Source of the DNA: Desulfoluna sp. | GTDB taxonomy: Bacteria; Desulfobacterota; Desulfobacteria; Desulfobacterales; Desulfolunaceae | Length of the DNA: 62,815 nucleotides | Assembly (NCBI RefSeq): GCF_030145185.1 | Contig: NZ_JAQYWB010000032.1 | Coordinates: 1 to 62,815, forward strand | Direction: 5' to 3' | Shown: positions 47,991 through 57,326 of the stretch, one piece after another | Position numbering within the stretch: the first letter of the stretch is position 1 | Layout of the letters: each line of letters begins with the position of its first letter | The notes under the pieces: generated by a model | Told to the model about the DNA's origin: nothing | Database searches by the model: none | The model's input: only the letters and a program-made list of their open reading frames with translations | Made by a program: the position numbers and the translations under genes

Positions 47991-49277
47991 ATGGAGACCA
48001 TCGATGCACAGGTTGATGTGATTGTAGTGGGTTCCGGGCCGGGTGGGGCCACCGTCGCCAGAGAGCTCACGGCTCAGGGGAAGAAGGTGCTGATTCTTGA
48101 GTGGGGGGATAACAAGCCGGTCAAAGGATCCCTGCTTCAACTGGCAAAGAATGCCGGTGTTCCGGGTAAAAATATTCTTTTCAGCGACAAGACCCTTTTG
48201 GGGATGGTGAGAGGCACCTGCACGGGGGGCAGCTCTATTTTTTATTGTGCCACGGCCTTTGAGCCGCCCTATGAGCTGCTCGACTCCTATGGCATCGATA
48301 TCCGTGCCGAGGTGAAAGAGGCGAAACGGGAGGTTCCTGTGGCTCCCCTTAAAGATGAGCTGATGGGTCCCGGAGCCCTTCGCCTGATGGAAAGCGCCCG
48401 GGATCTCGGGTATGCGTGGGAAAAATTAAATAAGTTCATCGACCAGGAAAAGTGTCGGCCCGAGTGTGGAAAGTGCAGCTACGGGTGCCCCTACGATGCC
48501 AAGTGGACCGCTCGCCATTTTGTGAACGAGGCCGTAGACGGTGGTGCCATCCTGATCAACGGGGCCAAAGTCGAGAAGGTTCTGTTTGATGGCGACACGG
48601 CCATTGGCGTGACCTATAAAAAGGGATTTCAATCCCATTCGGTCTTTGCCGACAAGGTGGTCATCGCCGCCGGGGGGATCGGGTCCCCGGTCATTTTGCG
48701 TCACAGCGGCCTCTACAGCGCCGGTTATGATTTCTTTTTTGATCCTCTCGTGATGGTCTTCGGGTCTGTCGACGGGCTGAACAGCAAAGGGGAACCTCAG
48801 ATGTCCGCCGGCATTAACATGGAAGAGGAGGGGTATCTCATGGTGGATCTTCATTTCCCGACCCCGATTTTTGCCGCCCAGATCGCTCCGAAACTGAAAT
48901 TTCACCGCATGCTCTCCAGGCCGGATACCCTGATGCTGATGATTAAGGTCAAAGACGAGCTGGGGGGGCGGATTACGTGGAATGGCGGGGTCCGTAAGAG
49001 CCTGGCCGCCGAGGACCTGGTGAAGATGAAAACCGGGGTGTCCCGGGCGTCCGATATTTTAAAAAACGCCGGAGCAAAAAGCGTGTACACCGGATGGCGG
49101 GCGGCTGCCCACCCCGGCGGAACTCTGAAGATCAATCATATGGTGGACACAGACCTGAAAACAGAAAAGGAAAATCTTTACGTGTGTGACTGCTCGGTGG
49201 TTCCTGAAGCCTGGGGCCTTCCCCCCACGCTGACCCTCCTTGGGCTGGGCAAGCGTCTGGCCGGTCATCTGGCGTAA
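47991..49277 (+). CDS. GMC-family FAD oxidoreductase with cysteine cluster
   Basis: 428 residues from the ATG at 47991, after GAGGGAGG. FAD-binding VIVVGSGPGGATVA at residues 10-23 and the GMC C-terminal active-site region WRAAAHPGGT, then CDCSVVPEAWGLPPTLTLLGLGKR. An inserted cysteine motif (CRPECGKCSYGCPYDAKW, near residues 160-178) could bind an iron-sulfur cluster. That is unusual for the classical alcohol/glucose oxidases and more like the GMC group of anaerobes. Substrate is unknown. Its neighbour is the GntR regulator at 47179. Confidence 0.9.
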   Translation: METIDAQVDVIVVGSGPGGATVARELTAQGKKVLILEWGDNKPVKGSLLQLAKNAGVPGKNILFSDKTLLGMVRGTCTGGSSIFYCATAFEPPYELLDSYGIDIRAEVKEAKREVPVAPLKDELMGPGALRLMESARDLGYAWEKLNKFIDQEKCRPECGKCSYGCPYDAKWTARHFVNEAVDGGAILINGAKVEKVLFDGDTAIGVTYKKGFQSHSVFADKVVIAAGGIGSPVILRHSGLYSAGYDFFFDPLVMVFGSVDGLNSKGEPQMSAGINMEEEGYLMVDLHFPTPIFAAQIAPKLKFHRMLSRPDTLMLMIKVKDELGGRITWNGGVRKSLAAEDLVKMKTGVSRASDILKNAGAKSVYTGWRAAAHPGGTLKINHMVDTDLKTEKENLYVCDCSVVPEAWGLPPTLTLLGLGKRLAGHLA

Positions 49278-49349
49278 AGCAAGCTCTCCCTTTTGGGGTT
49301 ATCTCACCGAGACGATTTTTTTCCCCACCCGATCCACCCCCGAAGCATC

Positions 49350-49502
49350 TAACCTGGATATTTCATGAGAAAACAATCAGGGCTAAGGAATAATTCGTAA
49401 TTACAGTTCTTTGCAGTAATATTTTTAGTCGTTTCAAAAATGCAAAATGTAATCCACGGGATTCTGTTTGATTTTCTCACCCTTCGGGCGAGCCGGGCTT
49501 CC
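49350..49502. repeat. Family A intergenic element, left half
   Basis: Starts with the left terminal repeat (TAACCTGGATATTTCATGAG). It keeps a diverged first hairpin region, the ATTTCAAAAATGCAAAATGT block and ATTTTCTCACCCTTCGGGCG, then breaks off after GAGCCGGGCTT. The central stem and right end are missing. Confidence 0.8.
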
Positions 49503-49621
49503 ACGGCCCATTCACCCCGGTTCTGTCGATTCTCGAATGTGGGATAACGTCTTAAGACGTTGCAACATAGGCATCTTTTGTACAATATGGCTTGAATTGC
49601 AGAGTGAATTTTTATTGTAAA

Positions 49622-49672
49622 TAAAAAAAGGCGGTATCCAGTTTTCGGATACCGCCTTTTATATTTTTTTTA
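49622..49672 (-). terminator. Intrinsic terminator of ilvE
   Basis: AAGGCGGTATCC / GGATACCGCCTT stem, A-rich on one side and T-rich on the other. On the minus strand it is followed by TTTTTTTAT, 15 bases past the ilvE stop. Confidence 0.85.
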
Positions 49673-49686
49673 ACTCTAAAAAAGTT

Positions 49687-50751
49687 TTACTTGAGAGGCA
49701 CGATCCATTTCAGGGGATCTTCGGCGCGGCCGAACTGGATATCCATGAGGTCATTGAACATGCCGGAGGAGATGGGGCCGGCGTTGCCGTCTCCGATGGT
49801 GATCTCCCGGTCTCCGAACTTGATCTGGTTTACGGGAGAGATAACGGCTGCCGTCCCGGAGCCAAAGACTTCCTGGAGGCGTCCCTCTTCATGGGCTTGG
49901 AACACCTCGTCAATGGAGATGCGTTTTTCAACCACTTTTTTGCCCTGATGACGCGCCAGCTTAAGAACTGAATCCCGCGTGATCCCGGCCAGGATGCTTC
50001 CGTTAAGCTCGGGCGTTACGATCTCATCGTCGATGACGAAGAAGATGTTCATGGAGCCCACTTCTTCAATATACTTTCGTTCCACCCCGTCGAGCCAAAG
50101 TACCTGCGTGTAGCCTTCGGCCTGTGCGATCTCGGTGGCGTAAAGGCTCGCGGCATAGTTGGCGGCCGTTTTGGCGGCGCCAAGGCCCCCTCGGACCGCG
50201 CGGACGTGCTCGGGAGAGACCCAGATTTTTACCGGGTTGAATCCTTCGGGGTAGTAGGCACCCACGGGGGAGAGGATGATCATGAACCGATGGATGGGGG
50301 AGGATTTCAGGCCGATGTAGGGGTCCATGGCGATGATAAAGGGGCGGACGTACAGCGAGGTGCCGGGAGCAGACGGGATCCACTCTTTTTCCATCTCCAG
50401 CAGTGCCTCAAGGGCCTCCATGCATTCGTCTACATTGATCTCGGGAATGCAGAGGGCTTCGGCAGAGCGATTCAGTCGCTCGAAGTTGTCCCGGGGTCGG
50501 AAGAGCTGTGCGGAGTCGTCGCCGGTCTTGTAGACTTTCAACCCTTCAAAGATGGTCTGGCCGTAGTGCAGTACCATGGTGGCGGGGCTGACTTCAAAGG
50601 GGCCGTAAGGGACGATGCGGGGATCATGCCAGCCGATGCCTTTGGTGTAGTCCATGCAGAACATGTGGTCGGTAAAAAAGGTACCAAATCCCAGATTGGA
50701 TTCATCGGGATGAGCTTTGGGTGTATCGATTTTGTTGATAGCAATTTCCAT
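49687..50751 (-). CDS. ilvE: Branched-chain amino acid aminotransferase
   Basis: 354 residues; GAGG upstream of the ATG at 50751. A fold-type IV PLP enzyme with the long N-terminal form: HYGQTIFEGLKVYK near residue 62, the PLP lysine in GGLGAAKTAANYAAS (Lys194), and EVGSMNIFFV. It interconverts leucine, isoleucine and valine with their 2-oxo acids. The phosphate-cup loop SGTAAVISPV is intact. It is divergent from porC. Confidence 0.94.
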   Translation of the reverse strand: MEIAINKIDTPKAHPDESNLGFGTFFTDHMFCMDYTKGIGWHDPRIVPYGPFEVSPATMVLHYGQTIFEGLKVYKTGDDSAQLFRPRDNFERLNRSAEALCIPEINVDECMEALEALLEMEKEWIPSAPGTSLYVRPFIIAMDPYIGLKSSPIHRFMIILSPVGAYYPEGFNPVKIWVSPEHVRAVRGGLGAAKTAANYAASLYATEIAQAEGYTQVLWLDGVERKYIEEVGSMNIFFVIDDEIVTPELNGSILAGITRDSVLKLARHQGKKVVEKRISIDEVFQAHEEGRLQEVFGSGTAAVISPVNQIKFGDREITIGDGNAGPISSGMFNDLMDIQFGRAEDPLKWIVPLK

Positions 50752-51471
50752 TAGGGAACCTCAAAATTCTGGTCATGGCAGCGTGATGTACGGAGCCATT
50801 GGGGTTGATTTACCAGATGACGAATCGTCACTCGGAATGAATATTGTTTTGGGCATCGAATAAGGGAAAATTAAAACACGGCCTTCAGAGTTATCTTTCA
50901 TAGAATACAGTCAGATAAGAGAGAGACTTTTCGGGTGCAATGCCCTTAAATGTGCCTCGATCATTCGGATGCGCAGAAGGGACAGGCACTGACCCTGGGC
51001 CGGGGTAGAGGACCGAAAGGCTGGATGACGAATCGGTCTCGGCCGGGTGATGCCTTGAGCGGCAAGTGCGCAAAGGATTTAAATTTAGATAGCGGTATCC
51101 CAAGGTTAAATCAAGGAGAATATGGCCAATGTCTTTGAAAAACGCTTGTTAACAAAGTTTTTTTGCTGCATGGGCCGAAGTTGTGGAAAGGTTCTTGACA
51201 AGGGAATTTGGTTTGGGATATTGCTTTGCAATTGATCTTAACGTTAACGTCAAGGTCAGACCAAGACAGTGGACCTGAGGGGATGCGATTTTGTTTTCAC
51301 ATGACCGGGTTTTCCGTGGGTAGACGGAAAGGCCGACTCAGTGGTATCGTATCCTTCCGTCTCGGAATGATTCCGGGTCGGATACCTAAATGATATTCTG
51401 CGCCTGAAGAGGTTGCCTCCTTCGGGTGCCAGGCATGATCAAGGCACATCAGTGCTGAAAGTGGTGAAAGC
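50752..51471. other. Divergent regulatory gap between ilvE and porC
   Basis: 720 bases with no confident gene. It contains a promoter and palindrome at 51195-51254 (annotated separately). The rest shows nothing recognisable. Confidence 0.6.
51195..51254 (+). promoter_or_regulatory. porC promoter with palindromic operator candidate
   Basis: TTGACA (51195), 17 bases, ATATTG, then CTTAACGTTAACGTCAAG (51237-51254) just past the predicted start of transcription. ACGTTAACGT is a perfect palindrome in a repressor position. The similar ACGTTGACGT lies upstream of the dehydrogenase at 35397. Confidence 0.55.
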
Positions 51472-52035
51472 ATGAGACAGGACATCATTGAAATCCGTTG
51501 GCACGGCCGGGGAGGTCAGGGTGCCATTACCGCCGCCAAGATTGTGGCCAACGCCGCATTCAAGTCGGGCTACAACGGCGTGGTCATGGCCCCCACCTTC
51601 GGGACCGAGCGACGGGGCGCCCCCGTTTATACATCCCTTAAGATTGCACGGGAGAAGATCTATGATCTCTCTCCCATTGCGACCCCTGACATGGTGGTGG
51701 TTTTGGACCATACCCTCCTTGAGGAGGTGGATGTGACCCACGGCTTGAAGGAGGGGGGGCAGATTATTCTCAACACTCCGAAATCCATAGATTCTTATGA
51801 CTTTGGTGCCCATCGGCTCTCAGTGGCCGATGTGACGGCCTATGCCCTTGAGGCCGGCCTTGCCCCCGGCATCGTGAACACCGGGGTGATCGGTGCCTTT
51901 GCCAAGGCCACCGGCCTTGTGAGTCGGGAGCTTTTGAGGGAGGCCATCCGCCATGAGTTCTCCGCCATGAAGCCCGAAGAGAACGCGCGGGCGGCTGCCC
52001 TTACTTATGATCGTACAGTCATCGGAGGTGCCTGA
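51472..52035 (+). CDS. porC: Pyruvate:ferredoxin oxidoreductase, gamma subunit
   Basis: 187 residues with the family start EIRWHGRGGQGAITAAKI and GTERRGAPVYTSLKI. The gamma subunit of 2-oxoacid:ferredoxin oxidoreductases helps bind CoA. The gene order gamma-delta-alpha-beta and the beta-subunit sequence favour pyruvate over 2-oxoisovalerate as the substrate. Its stop overlaps the delta start (TGATG). The ribosome binding site is modest. Confidence 0.93.
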   Translation: MRQDIIEIRWHGRGGQGAITAAKIVANAAFKSGYNGVVMAPTFGTERRGAPVYTSLKIAREKIYDLSPIATPDMVVVLDHTLLEEVDVTHGLKEGGQIILNTPKSIDSYDFGAHRLSVADVTAYALEAGLAPGIVNTGVIGAFAKATGLVSRELLREAIRHEFSAMKPEENARAAALTYDRTVIGGA

Positions 52036-52340
52036 TGTCCAAAGAAGAATTTTGCAGCATGATTTCAGTCAGTGAGCCTGGCCCCGGAGACGGGGGGAAC
52101 ACCGGCTCCTGGCGGGTGGTCCGTCCCGTGATCGATCTGGAAAAGTGCATCCCGGCCAAGACTGGGAAGCCCTCTTGTTTCAACTGCTGGCTCTACTGCC
52201 CCGATGCGGTGGTCACCAAGACCCTTCCGCCTACCATCGACTACACCTATTGTAAGGGCTGCGGTATCTGCGCCGAGGAGTGTCCCGCCGGCGCCATCAC
52301 CATGGTGGATGAAGCGAGCTTTACCAAGGAGGAGAAATAG
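52035..52340 (+). CDS. porD: Pyruvate:ferredoxin oxidoreductase, delta (ferredoxin-like) subunit
   Basis: 101 residues; GGAGGTG before the overlapping start. It carries two cluster motifs: CFNCWLYCPDAVV near residue 50 and CKGCGICAEECPAGAI near residue 75, for two 4Fe-4S clusters that pass electrons to ferredoxin. Length is normal for the family. The gap to the alpha gene is three bases. Confidence 0.94.
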   Translation: MSKEEFCSMISVSEPGPGDGGNTGSWRVVRPVIDLEKCIPAKTGKPSCFNCWLYCPDAVVTKTLPPTIDYTYCKGCGICAEECPAGAITMVDEASFTKEEK

Positions 52341-52343
52341 ACC

Positions 52344-53537
52344 ATGCATGTGATTGAATCAGGCAACGTGGCTGCCGCAACAGGGGTCAAACTGGCGAGA
52401 GTCCAGGTGATCGCCGCCTACCCCATCACGCCGCAGACCCCGCTGACGGAAAAATTATCTGAGTTTGTCGAGTCCGACGAGCTTTCGGCGGAATACATCC
52501 CCGTGGAGAGCGAGCACAGCGCCATGGCGGTTTGTATCGCTTCCTCCACCACCGGTGCACGGTCCTTCACGGCCACCAGCGCCAACGGCCTTCTTTACAT
52601 GAACGAGCAGCTTCACTGGGCTGCAGGGGCCAGGCTTCCCATCGTCATGTGTGTGGCCAACCGCGGTGTCGGGGCGCCCTGGACCGTCTGGAACGACCAT
52701 CAGGACACCGTCAGCCAGAGGGATCTGGGCTGGATTCAGCTCTATTGTTCCGATCATCAGCAGATTCATGACACGGTGCTCAAGGCCTTTAAACTGGCTG
52801 AAACCGTGAGCATTCCCGTGATGGTCTGCTACGACGGCTACCTCCTCTCCCACACCTACATGCCCTTTGACGTCCCCGAGCAGGCGCAGGTGGACGCCTT
52901 TTTGCCGCCGTTTAAACCCACCCATTTCCTGAACCCGGAGGAGCCCCGGAACTTCAACACCGTGACCCTGCCGGATGTCCGACCCGACCTTCACGGCAAC
53001 ACGGCTCCCGGCTATATGGAGATCCGCAAGACCCTTCATTCGGACCTTCGCGCGGCATTGACCGAAATCGAAAAAATTGACGGCGAGTTTGGTGAGGCCT
53101 TCGGCCGGGGCGGCGATCCCTTTGTGGAGCCCTACCGCTGCGAGGATGCCGATTACGTGGCCTTCTGCATGGGGTCTCTTTCATACCAACTTCGCGACGT
53201 GGTGGATGCCATGCGGGAAGAGGGGACCAAAATTGGAGTTATCGGCCTGAAGGTCTATCGTCCTTTTCCCGATGCCGCGGTGCGTGACGCCTTGACCGCT
53301 CATAAGGGGGTCATTGTGTTCGAAAAGGCGCTCTCTTACGGCAATCAGGGGGCTCTCTATGCGGATGTCAAGTCCGCGCTCTACAGCGCCGAGACCCGTC
53401 CTTTTGTGCACAACTACATCGTGGGCCTCGGGGGGCGGGAGATCAAAACCCACCACCTTTATGACGCCTTGACCGAATCCATCAAAAACGAAGCCGCCAT
53501 TGGGGATGAACCCCAGTGGGTCGGCTTAAAGCTGTAG
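52344..53537 (+). CDS. porA: Pyruvate:ferredoxin oxidoreductase, alpha subunit
   Basis: 397 residues, with AAGGAGGAG upstream. It has the pyrimidine-binding YPITPQTPLTEKLSEF near residue 28, ESEHSAMAVCIASSTTGARSFTATSANGLLYMNE near 55-90 and the C-terminal transketolase-like part VIGLKVYRPFPD. It binds thiamine diphosphate together with the beta subunit. Confidence 0.94.
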   Translation: MHVIESGNVAAATGVKLARVQVIAAYPITPQTPLTEKLSEFVESDELSAEYIPVESEHSAMAVCIASSTTGARSFTATSANGLLYMNEQLHWAAGARLPIVMCVANRGVGAPWTVWNDHQDTVSQRDLGWIQLYCSDHQQIHDTVLKAFKLAETVSIPVMVCYDGYLLSHTYMPFDVPEQAQVDAFLPPFKPTHFLNPEEPRNFNTVTLPDVRPDLHGNTAPGYMEIRKTLHSDLRAALTEIEKIDGEFGEAFGRGGDPFVEPYRCEDADYVAFCMGSLSYQLRDVVDAMREEGTKIGVIGLKVYRPFPDAAVRDALTAHKGVIVFEKALSYGNQGALYADVKSALYSAETRPFVHNYIVGLGGREIKTHHLYDALTESIKNEAAIGDEPQWVGLKL

Positions 53538-53550
53538 AGGCCTGCCTGCT

Positions 53551-54450
53551 ATGGATAATGATAAGAAAACGACGGTTTTAACTCTGACGGATGAAGAGAT
53601 TGTGAATCCGGGCAACCGGGCCTGTTCCGGCTGTGGTCTGGGTATTGTGTATCGCACCGCCTTGAAAGCCCTGGGCAAGGACACGGTATTGGCCGTTCCT
53701 CCCAGCTGCCTGACCGTGCTTCAGGGGCTCTATCCCGTGGCCTCCACCAAGCTTCCGTGCGTGAACGTGACCTTTGCCTCCACGGCTGCGGCTGCCACGG
53801 GCGTGCGTGCCGCCTTGCGGGCCACCGGGCGGGATCATCTTAACGTGGTCGCCTTTGCCGGTGACGGCGGGACCGGAGACATCGGCATCCAGGCTCTCTC
53901 CGGCGCCTGCGAGCGTGGTGAAGACATCATTTATATCTGCTACGACAACGAAGCCTACATGAACACCGGGGTCCAGCGTTCCGGCACCACCCCCAAAGGG
54001 GTGATGACCACCACCACCCCCATCAAAGGCAAGCTTCAGCACAAAAAGGACGTGCCGAGCATCATCGCCGCCCATGGGATTGACTACGTGGCTACCGCCT
54101 CCGCCGCCTATCCCCTGGATCTTTACGACAAGGTGAAGAAGGCCGCCTCCATGAAGGGCGGGACCCGCTATATCCACGTGCATACCCCGTGTCCCTCGGG
54201 CTGGGGCTTTGCGCCTCAGTACACCGTCCACATCGGCAAGCTGGGCGTGACCACCGGTCTCTTTGATCTGTATGAGATCGTCAAGGGCGAGTTCTCCCTC
54301 ACCGGCGAGTCCGCCAAGCGCGTGGGCAAAGAGCGCACCCCCGTCGAGGAATACTTCAAAACCCAGCGTCGTTTTCGCTCTCTCTCCCAGGAGTTGACCG
54401 ATGAGATGCAGGGCATGATCGACGCGAAGTGGGCCAACTACACCGCCTGA
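53551..54450 (+). CDS. porB: Pyruvate:ferredoxin oxidoreductase, beta subunit
   Basis: 299 residues. Cluster cysteines begin with ACSGCGLGI near residue 24. The ThDP/Mg motif is FAGDGGTGDIGIQ near residue 110, followed by YDNEAYMNTGVQRSGTTP, typical of pyruvate enzymes. It catalyses, with alpha, the oxidation of pyruvate to acetyl-CoA and CO2 (reversible in anaerobes). Last gene of porCDAB; a terminator follows 30 bases on. Confidence 0.94.
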   Translation: MDNDKKTTVLTLTDEEIVNPGNRACSGCGLGIVYRTALKALGKDTVLAVPPSCLTVLQGLYPVASTKLPCVNVTFASTAAAATGVRAALRATGRDHLNVVAFAGDGGTGDIGIQALSGACERGEDIIYICYDNEAYMNTGVQRSGTTPKGVMTTTTPIKGKLQHKKDVPSIIAAHGIDYVATASAAYPLDLYDKVKKAASMKGGTRYIHVHTPCPSGWGFAPQYTVHIGKLGVTTGLFDLYEIVKGEFSLTGESAKRVGKERTPVEEYFKTQRRFRSLSQELTDEMQGMIDAKWANYTA

Positions 54451-54477
54451 AAATAGAATAAATCGTATCATATAAAA

Positions 54478-54512
54478 AACGGGCGACCCCATGGGGCGCT
54501 CGTTTTTTTTAT
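54478..54512 (+). terminator. porCDAB terminator
   Basis: CGGGCGACCCC / GGGGCGCTCG stem with one mismatch, followed by TTTTTTTT. Confidence 0.88.
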
Positions 54513-54547
54513 CATGGAAAACCTTGGCTCCAGGGCAAGGCGAACAC

Positions 54548-54590
54548 AAAAAAAGCCCGAATCATCTCAACGGATGATTCGGGCTTTTTG
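54548..54590. terminator. Bidirectional terminator of the DUF711 gene
   Basis: Perfect 13-bp stem AGCCCGAATCATC / GATGATTCGGGCT flanked by an A-run and a T-run. It serves the minus-strand gene ending at 54658 and backs up the por terminator. Confidence 0.9.
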
Positions 54591-54657
54591 CATTCTCGGA
54601 GAATGTCTTGGTCACATTGCCTTGGGGCGAATGACCCCGCCTGCGGAGCAGGATTTG

Positions 54658-56031
54658 CTAGTTTTTCAGGCTGTGAATCGGCGCTGGGATGCGACCACCA
54701 TGGCGGACGAAGCCGTTCTGGCCCTCGCAGTTCTTTACGTCGATGATGGTGGCGTGGCCAAGGAGGCCACCGAAGTGGGCATTGTCCCCAGCGGCTTTCC
54801 CAGGGACGGGAATGAGCCGGCAGGCGGTGGTTTTGTTGTTGATCATGCCGATGGCCATCTCGTCGGCGATGATGCCTGCGATGGTCTCTTCGGAGGTGGC
54901 TCCTGGGATGGCCACCATGTCGAGGCCCACGGAGCAGACGCATGTCATGGCTTCGAGTTTTTCGATGTTGAGGGAGCCGTTTCTGCAGGCCTCTTCGATG
55001 TTCAGGTCTTCACTCACGGGGATAAAGGCACCGGAGAGGCCACCCACGTGGGAGCTGGCAAAGGCGCCGCCTTTTTTCACGGCGTCGTTGAGCATGGCCA
55101 GGGCCGCGGTGCTGCCTGGGTGGCCGATGCTGGTGAGCCCCATGCTCTGGAAGATCTCGCCCACGCTGTCGCCCACGGTGGGGGTAGGGGCCAGGGAGAG
55201 GTCCACCACGCCGAAGGGGATATCAAGGGCCTGTGCCACTTCACGGCCGATGAGCTCGCCCACGCGGGTCACTTTGCAGGCGGTGCGCTTGATGACTTCG
55301 GCGATATCGCCCAGGCCGAGACTGGAGCCGGATTCGACGGCGCGGTCAATGGCGCGTTTCACCACACCGGGGCCGCTGACGCCCACGTTGATGACGGCGT
55401 CGGCCTCTCCGGTTCCCAGGTAGGCGCCGGCCATGAAAGGCACATCCTGGGGGATGTTGCAGAAGACGCAGAGCTTGGCAACGGCCAGGCCGTCTTTGTC
55501 GGCGGTGAGCGCCGCCCCGCGTTTGATGGCATTGGCCATCAGCAGGATGGCGTCCATGTTAATGCCTGCCCGGGTGGAGCCGACATTGACGGAGGCACAG
55601 ATGCGATCGGTCTGGGTGAGGGCTTCGGGAATGGCCTCGATGAGTGCCCGGTCGCCGTTGGCAATGCCTTTTTCCACCAGGGCAGAGAAGCCGCCGATGA
55701 AGTCCACGCCCACTTCCACGGCAATATCATTCAAGGTCTTGGCGATTTCCACCATCTGGGCCGAATTGAAAGGGGCTGCCACCACGCCGATGGGGCTGAT
55801 AGAGATGCGTTTGTTCACCACCTCAATGCCATATTTATCGCCGATGGTGTTGCATGTCTCCACGAGGGGACCTGCCAGGCGGGTGATTTTTTTGTGCAGG
55901 TTGGCCTTGAAGACCTCTAAGTCATGGCTGGCACAATCGAAGAGGTTAATTCCCAGGGTGACGGTCCGTACATCCAGGTGCTCGTATTTGAGCATCTCGA
56001 CGGTTGATATCAGTTCGCTTTCGCTAAGCAT
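54658..56031 (-). CDS. PFL family protein (DUF711/UPF0210)
   Basis: 457 residues from the ATG at 56031 (AGGATAAG upstream). It matches the UPF0210 family: HLDVRTVTLGINLFDCAS near the start, NKRISISPIGVVAAP, and VNVGSTRAGINMDAILLMA. The structure resembles pyruvate formate-lyase-like barrels, but activity is unknown. In many genomes it is paired with an ACT-domain protein of the UPF0237/GcvR type, as it is here (58 bases between genes). Confidence 0.93.
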   Translation of the reverse strand: MLSESELISTVEMLKYEHLDVRTVTLGINLFDCASHDLEVFKANLHKKITRLAGPLVETCNTIGDKYGIEVVNKRISISPIGVVAAPFNSAQMVEIAKTLNDIAVEVGVDFIGGFSALVEKGIANGDRALIEAIPEALTQTDRICASVNVGSTRAGINMDAILLMANAIKRGAALTADKDGLAVAKLCVFCNIPQDVPFMAGAYLGTGEADAVINVGVSGPGVVKRAIDRAVESGSSLGLGDIAEVIKRTACKVTRVGELIGREVAQALDIPFGVVDLSLAPTPTVGDSVGEIFQSMGLTSIGHPGSTAALAMLNDAVKKGGAFASSHVGGLSGAFIPVSEDLNIEEACRNGSLNIEKLEAMTCVCSVGLDMVAIPGATSEETIAGIIADEMAIGMINNKTTACRLIPVPGKAAGDNAHFGGLLGHATIIDVKNCEGQNGFVRHGGRIPAPIHSLKN

Positions 56032-56088
56032 GGTCTTATCCTGAAATGTCTGTGACGTATTGATGAGAAACACCGGGTGACCGGAAGA

Positions 56089-56640
56089 TCAGATGCGGTT
56101 CACTGTGTCAAAGATGTTTTTGTGCTGAAAGGTGAGGGCCAGTTTGAGGCTTGCGGCCTTCTCCTTCAGCGTTCCAGAGAGAATGTGGCGATCCACGCTG
56201 TCGGGGACCAGAACCTCGTAGACCATGATGTTTTTCTCTGGGTTGTCCCCCCCTTCAAACACCGCCGTCAGGTTAATGATGTTGACACCCGCCTCGGCAA
56301 TGACCGTGGAGATATCATACACCAGGCCTTTGCTGTCCGGGCCGATGGTGGTGATGATAAAATGTTCGCCGGAGGGCTCAACATGGGGGAGCTCGGTCTC
56401 CATGGACTCGATGTGAACGTGAAGTCCTACCTCACCAAACGCCTCTCGAAATTGTTCAGAGAAGGTTTCAAAATCAGTGCCATCCGGAACGGAAACAATG
56501 TAAATGCCGGCAAATTCCGACTGAAGAATAGTCTGACTGACGTTTTCAATGTTGCAGCCCAGCTGAAAAAGAACCCGGGCCACCGAAGAGACGATGCCGG
56601 GTCGGTCTTTCCCGATTGCCGTAATGATGATCTTGCTCAT
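56089..56640 (-). CDS. ACT-domain regulatory protein (GcvR/UPF0237-like)
   Basis: 183 residues with two ACT domains: residues ~1-85 (ITAIGKDRPGIVSSVARVLFQLGCNIENVSQ) and ~95-180 (ITTIGPDSKGLVYDISTVIAEAGVNIINLTAV). The ATG at 56640 fits the domain best; a GTG two codons earlier is in frame. ACT pairs usually bind amino acids and control enzymes or regulators. Co-transcription with the DUF711 gene is likely. Confidence 0.92.
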   Translation of the reverse strand: MSKIIITAIGKDRPGIVSSVARVLFQLGCNIENVSQTILQSEFAGIYIVSVPDGTDFETFSEQFREAFGEVGLHVHIESMETELPHVEPSGEHFIITTIGPDSKGLVYDISTVIAEAGVNIINLTAVFEGGDNPEKNIMVYEVLVPDSVDRHILSGTLKEKAASLKLALTFQHKNIFDTVNRI

Positions 56641-57326
56641 GTGCACAACCTGACTCTAAAGTGTTGGTATGGCCCTGTGATTTTCGGGGCCATTGAGTGA
56701 AATGGGCTGTCTGGGGAGGTCTGTTCAGTGTATTCCATCAGTAGGCAAGCATGCGATTGCGTAAATACGAAGACTGTCCCGCGGTTTCAGCGCTAAATAT
56801 CAATCGTGTCGTTCCCGAAGGCGTGAAGATTTGACACGATCTGTCCTATGTACCATGAACTGTTTTGCATGAACACCCTTAAAATAAATGGATAGCGCTT
56901 TTGAGCGTGTCGACGCAGGGAGGGGGAGGGGAGGGTGTTTATACGATTGCTGAAAACCTCAATAAAGGATTTTTAATCGGGGGAGAGCCCGCGGGCGTGA
57001 GTCGCGTATTGCCATTATAAAGGGACAATTTTATGGGATGGGTGGCTCTGAATCGAAGCGGATTGCGTGTTTGCGCAATTTTTATGATACGGGGACCGGA
57101 TAGCGGACTTTTTGGAGCGAAAAGTTGAGCCAGGGGTTGAAAAATTCGTTATCCTTTCTACAATAGGCTTGATACAGTTCTCAAACCTTTTATGGATCCC
57201 TGGGGGGCAGAGGGTTTCGCGTGCTTGGGGATGATCCATAAAGGGTGCTGCTATCGGGAGGATGATGACCAGGAAAACCATTCAATCCGACCTCTGGGAC
57301 CGGAGTGTTGAGAAACAGGAGACACT
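56641..57326. other. 686-base gap upstream of the DHH-CBS gene
   Basis: No gene or known repeat was found. It holds a promoter candidate at 57137-57164 (TTGAAA, 16 bases, TACAAT), which points at the DHH-CBS gene. Confidence 0.5.
57137..57164 (+). promoter_or_regulatory. Sigma70-type promoter candidate
   Basis: TTGAAA, 16 bases, TACAAT; 163 bases upstream of the DHH-CBS start. Confidence 0.45.

Noticed and set aside
54514-55920. 468-codon plus-strand frame opposite the DUF711 gene
   Set aside because: The minus strand encodes an intact, recognised UPF0210 protein with a start and a terminator; the plus frame has His/Gly/Ala-rich, unnatural composition.
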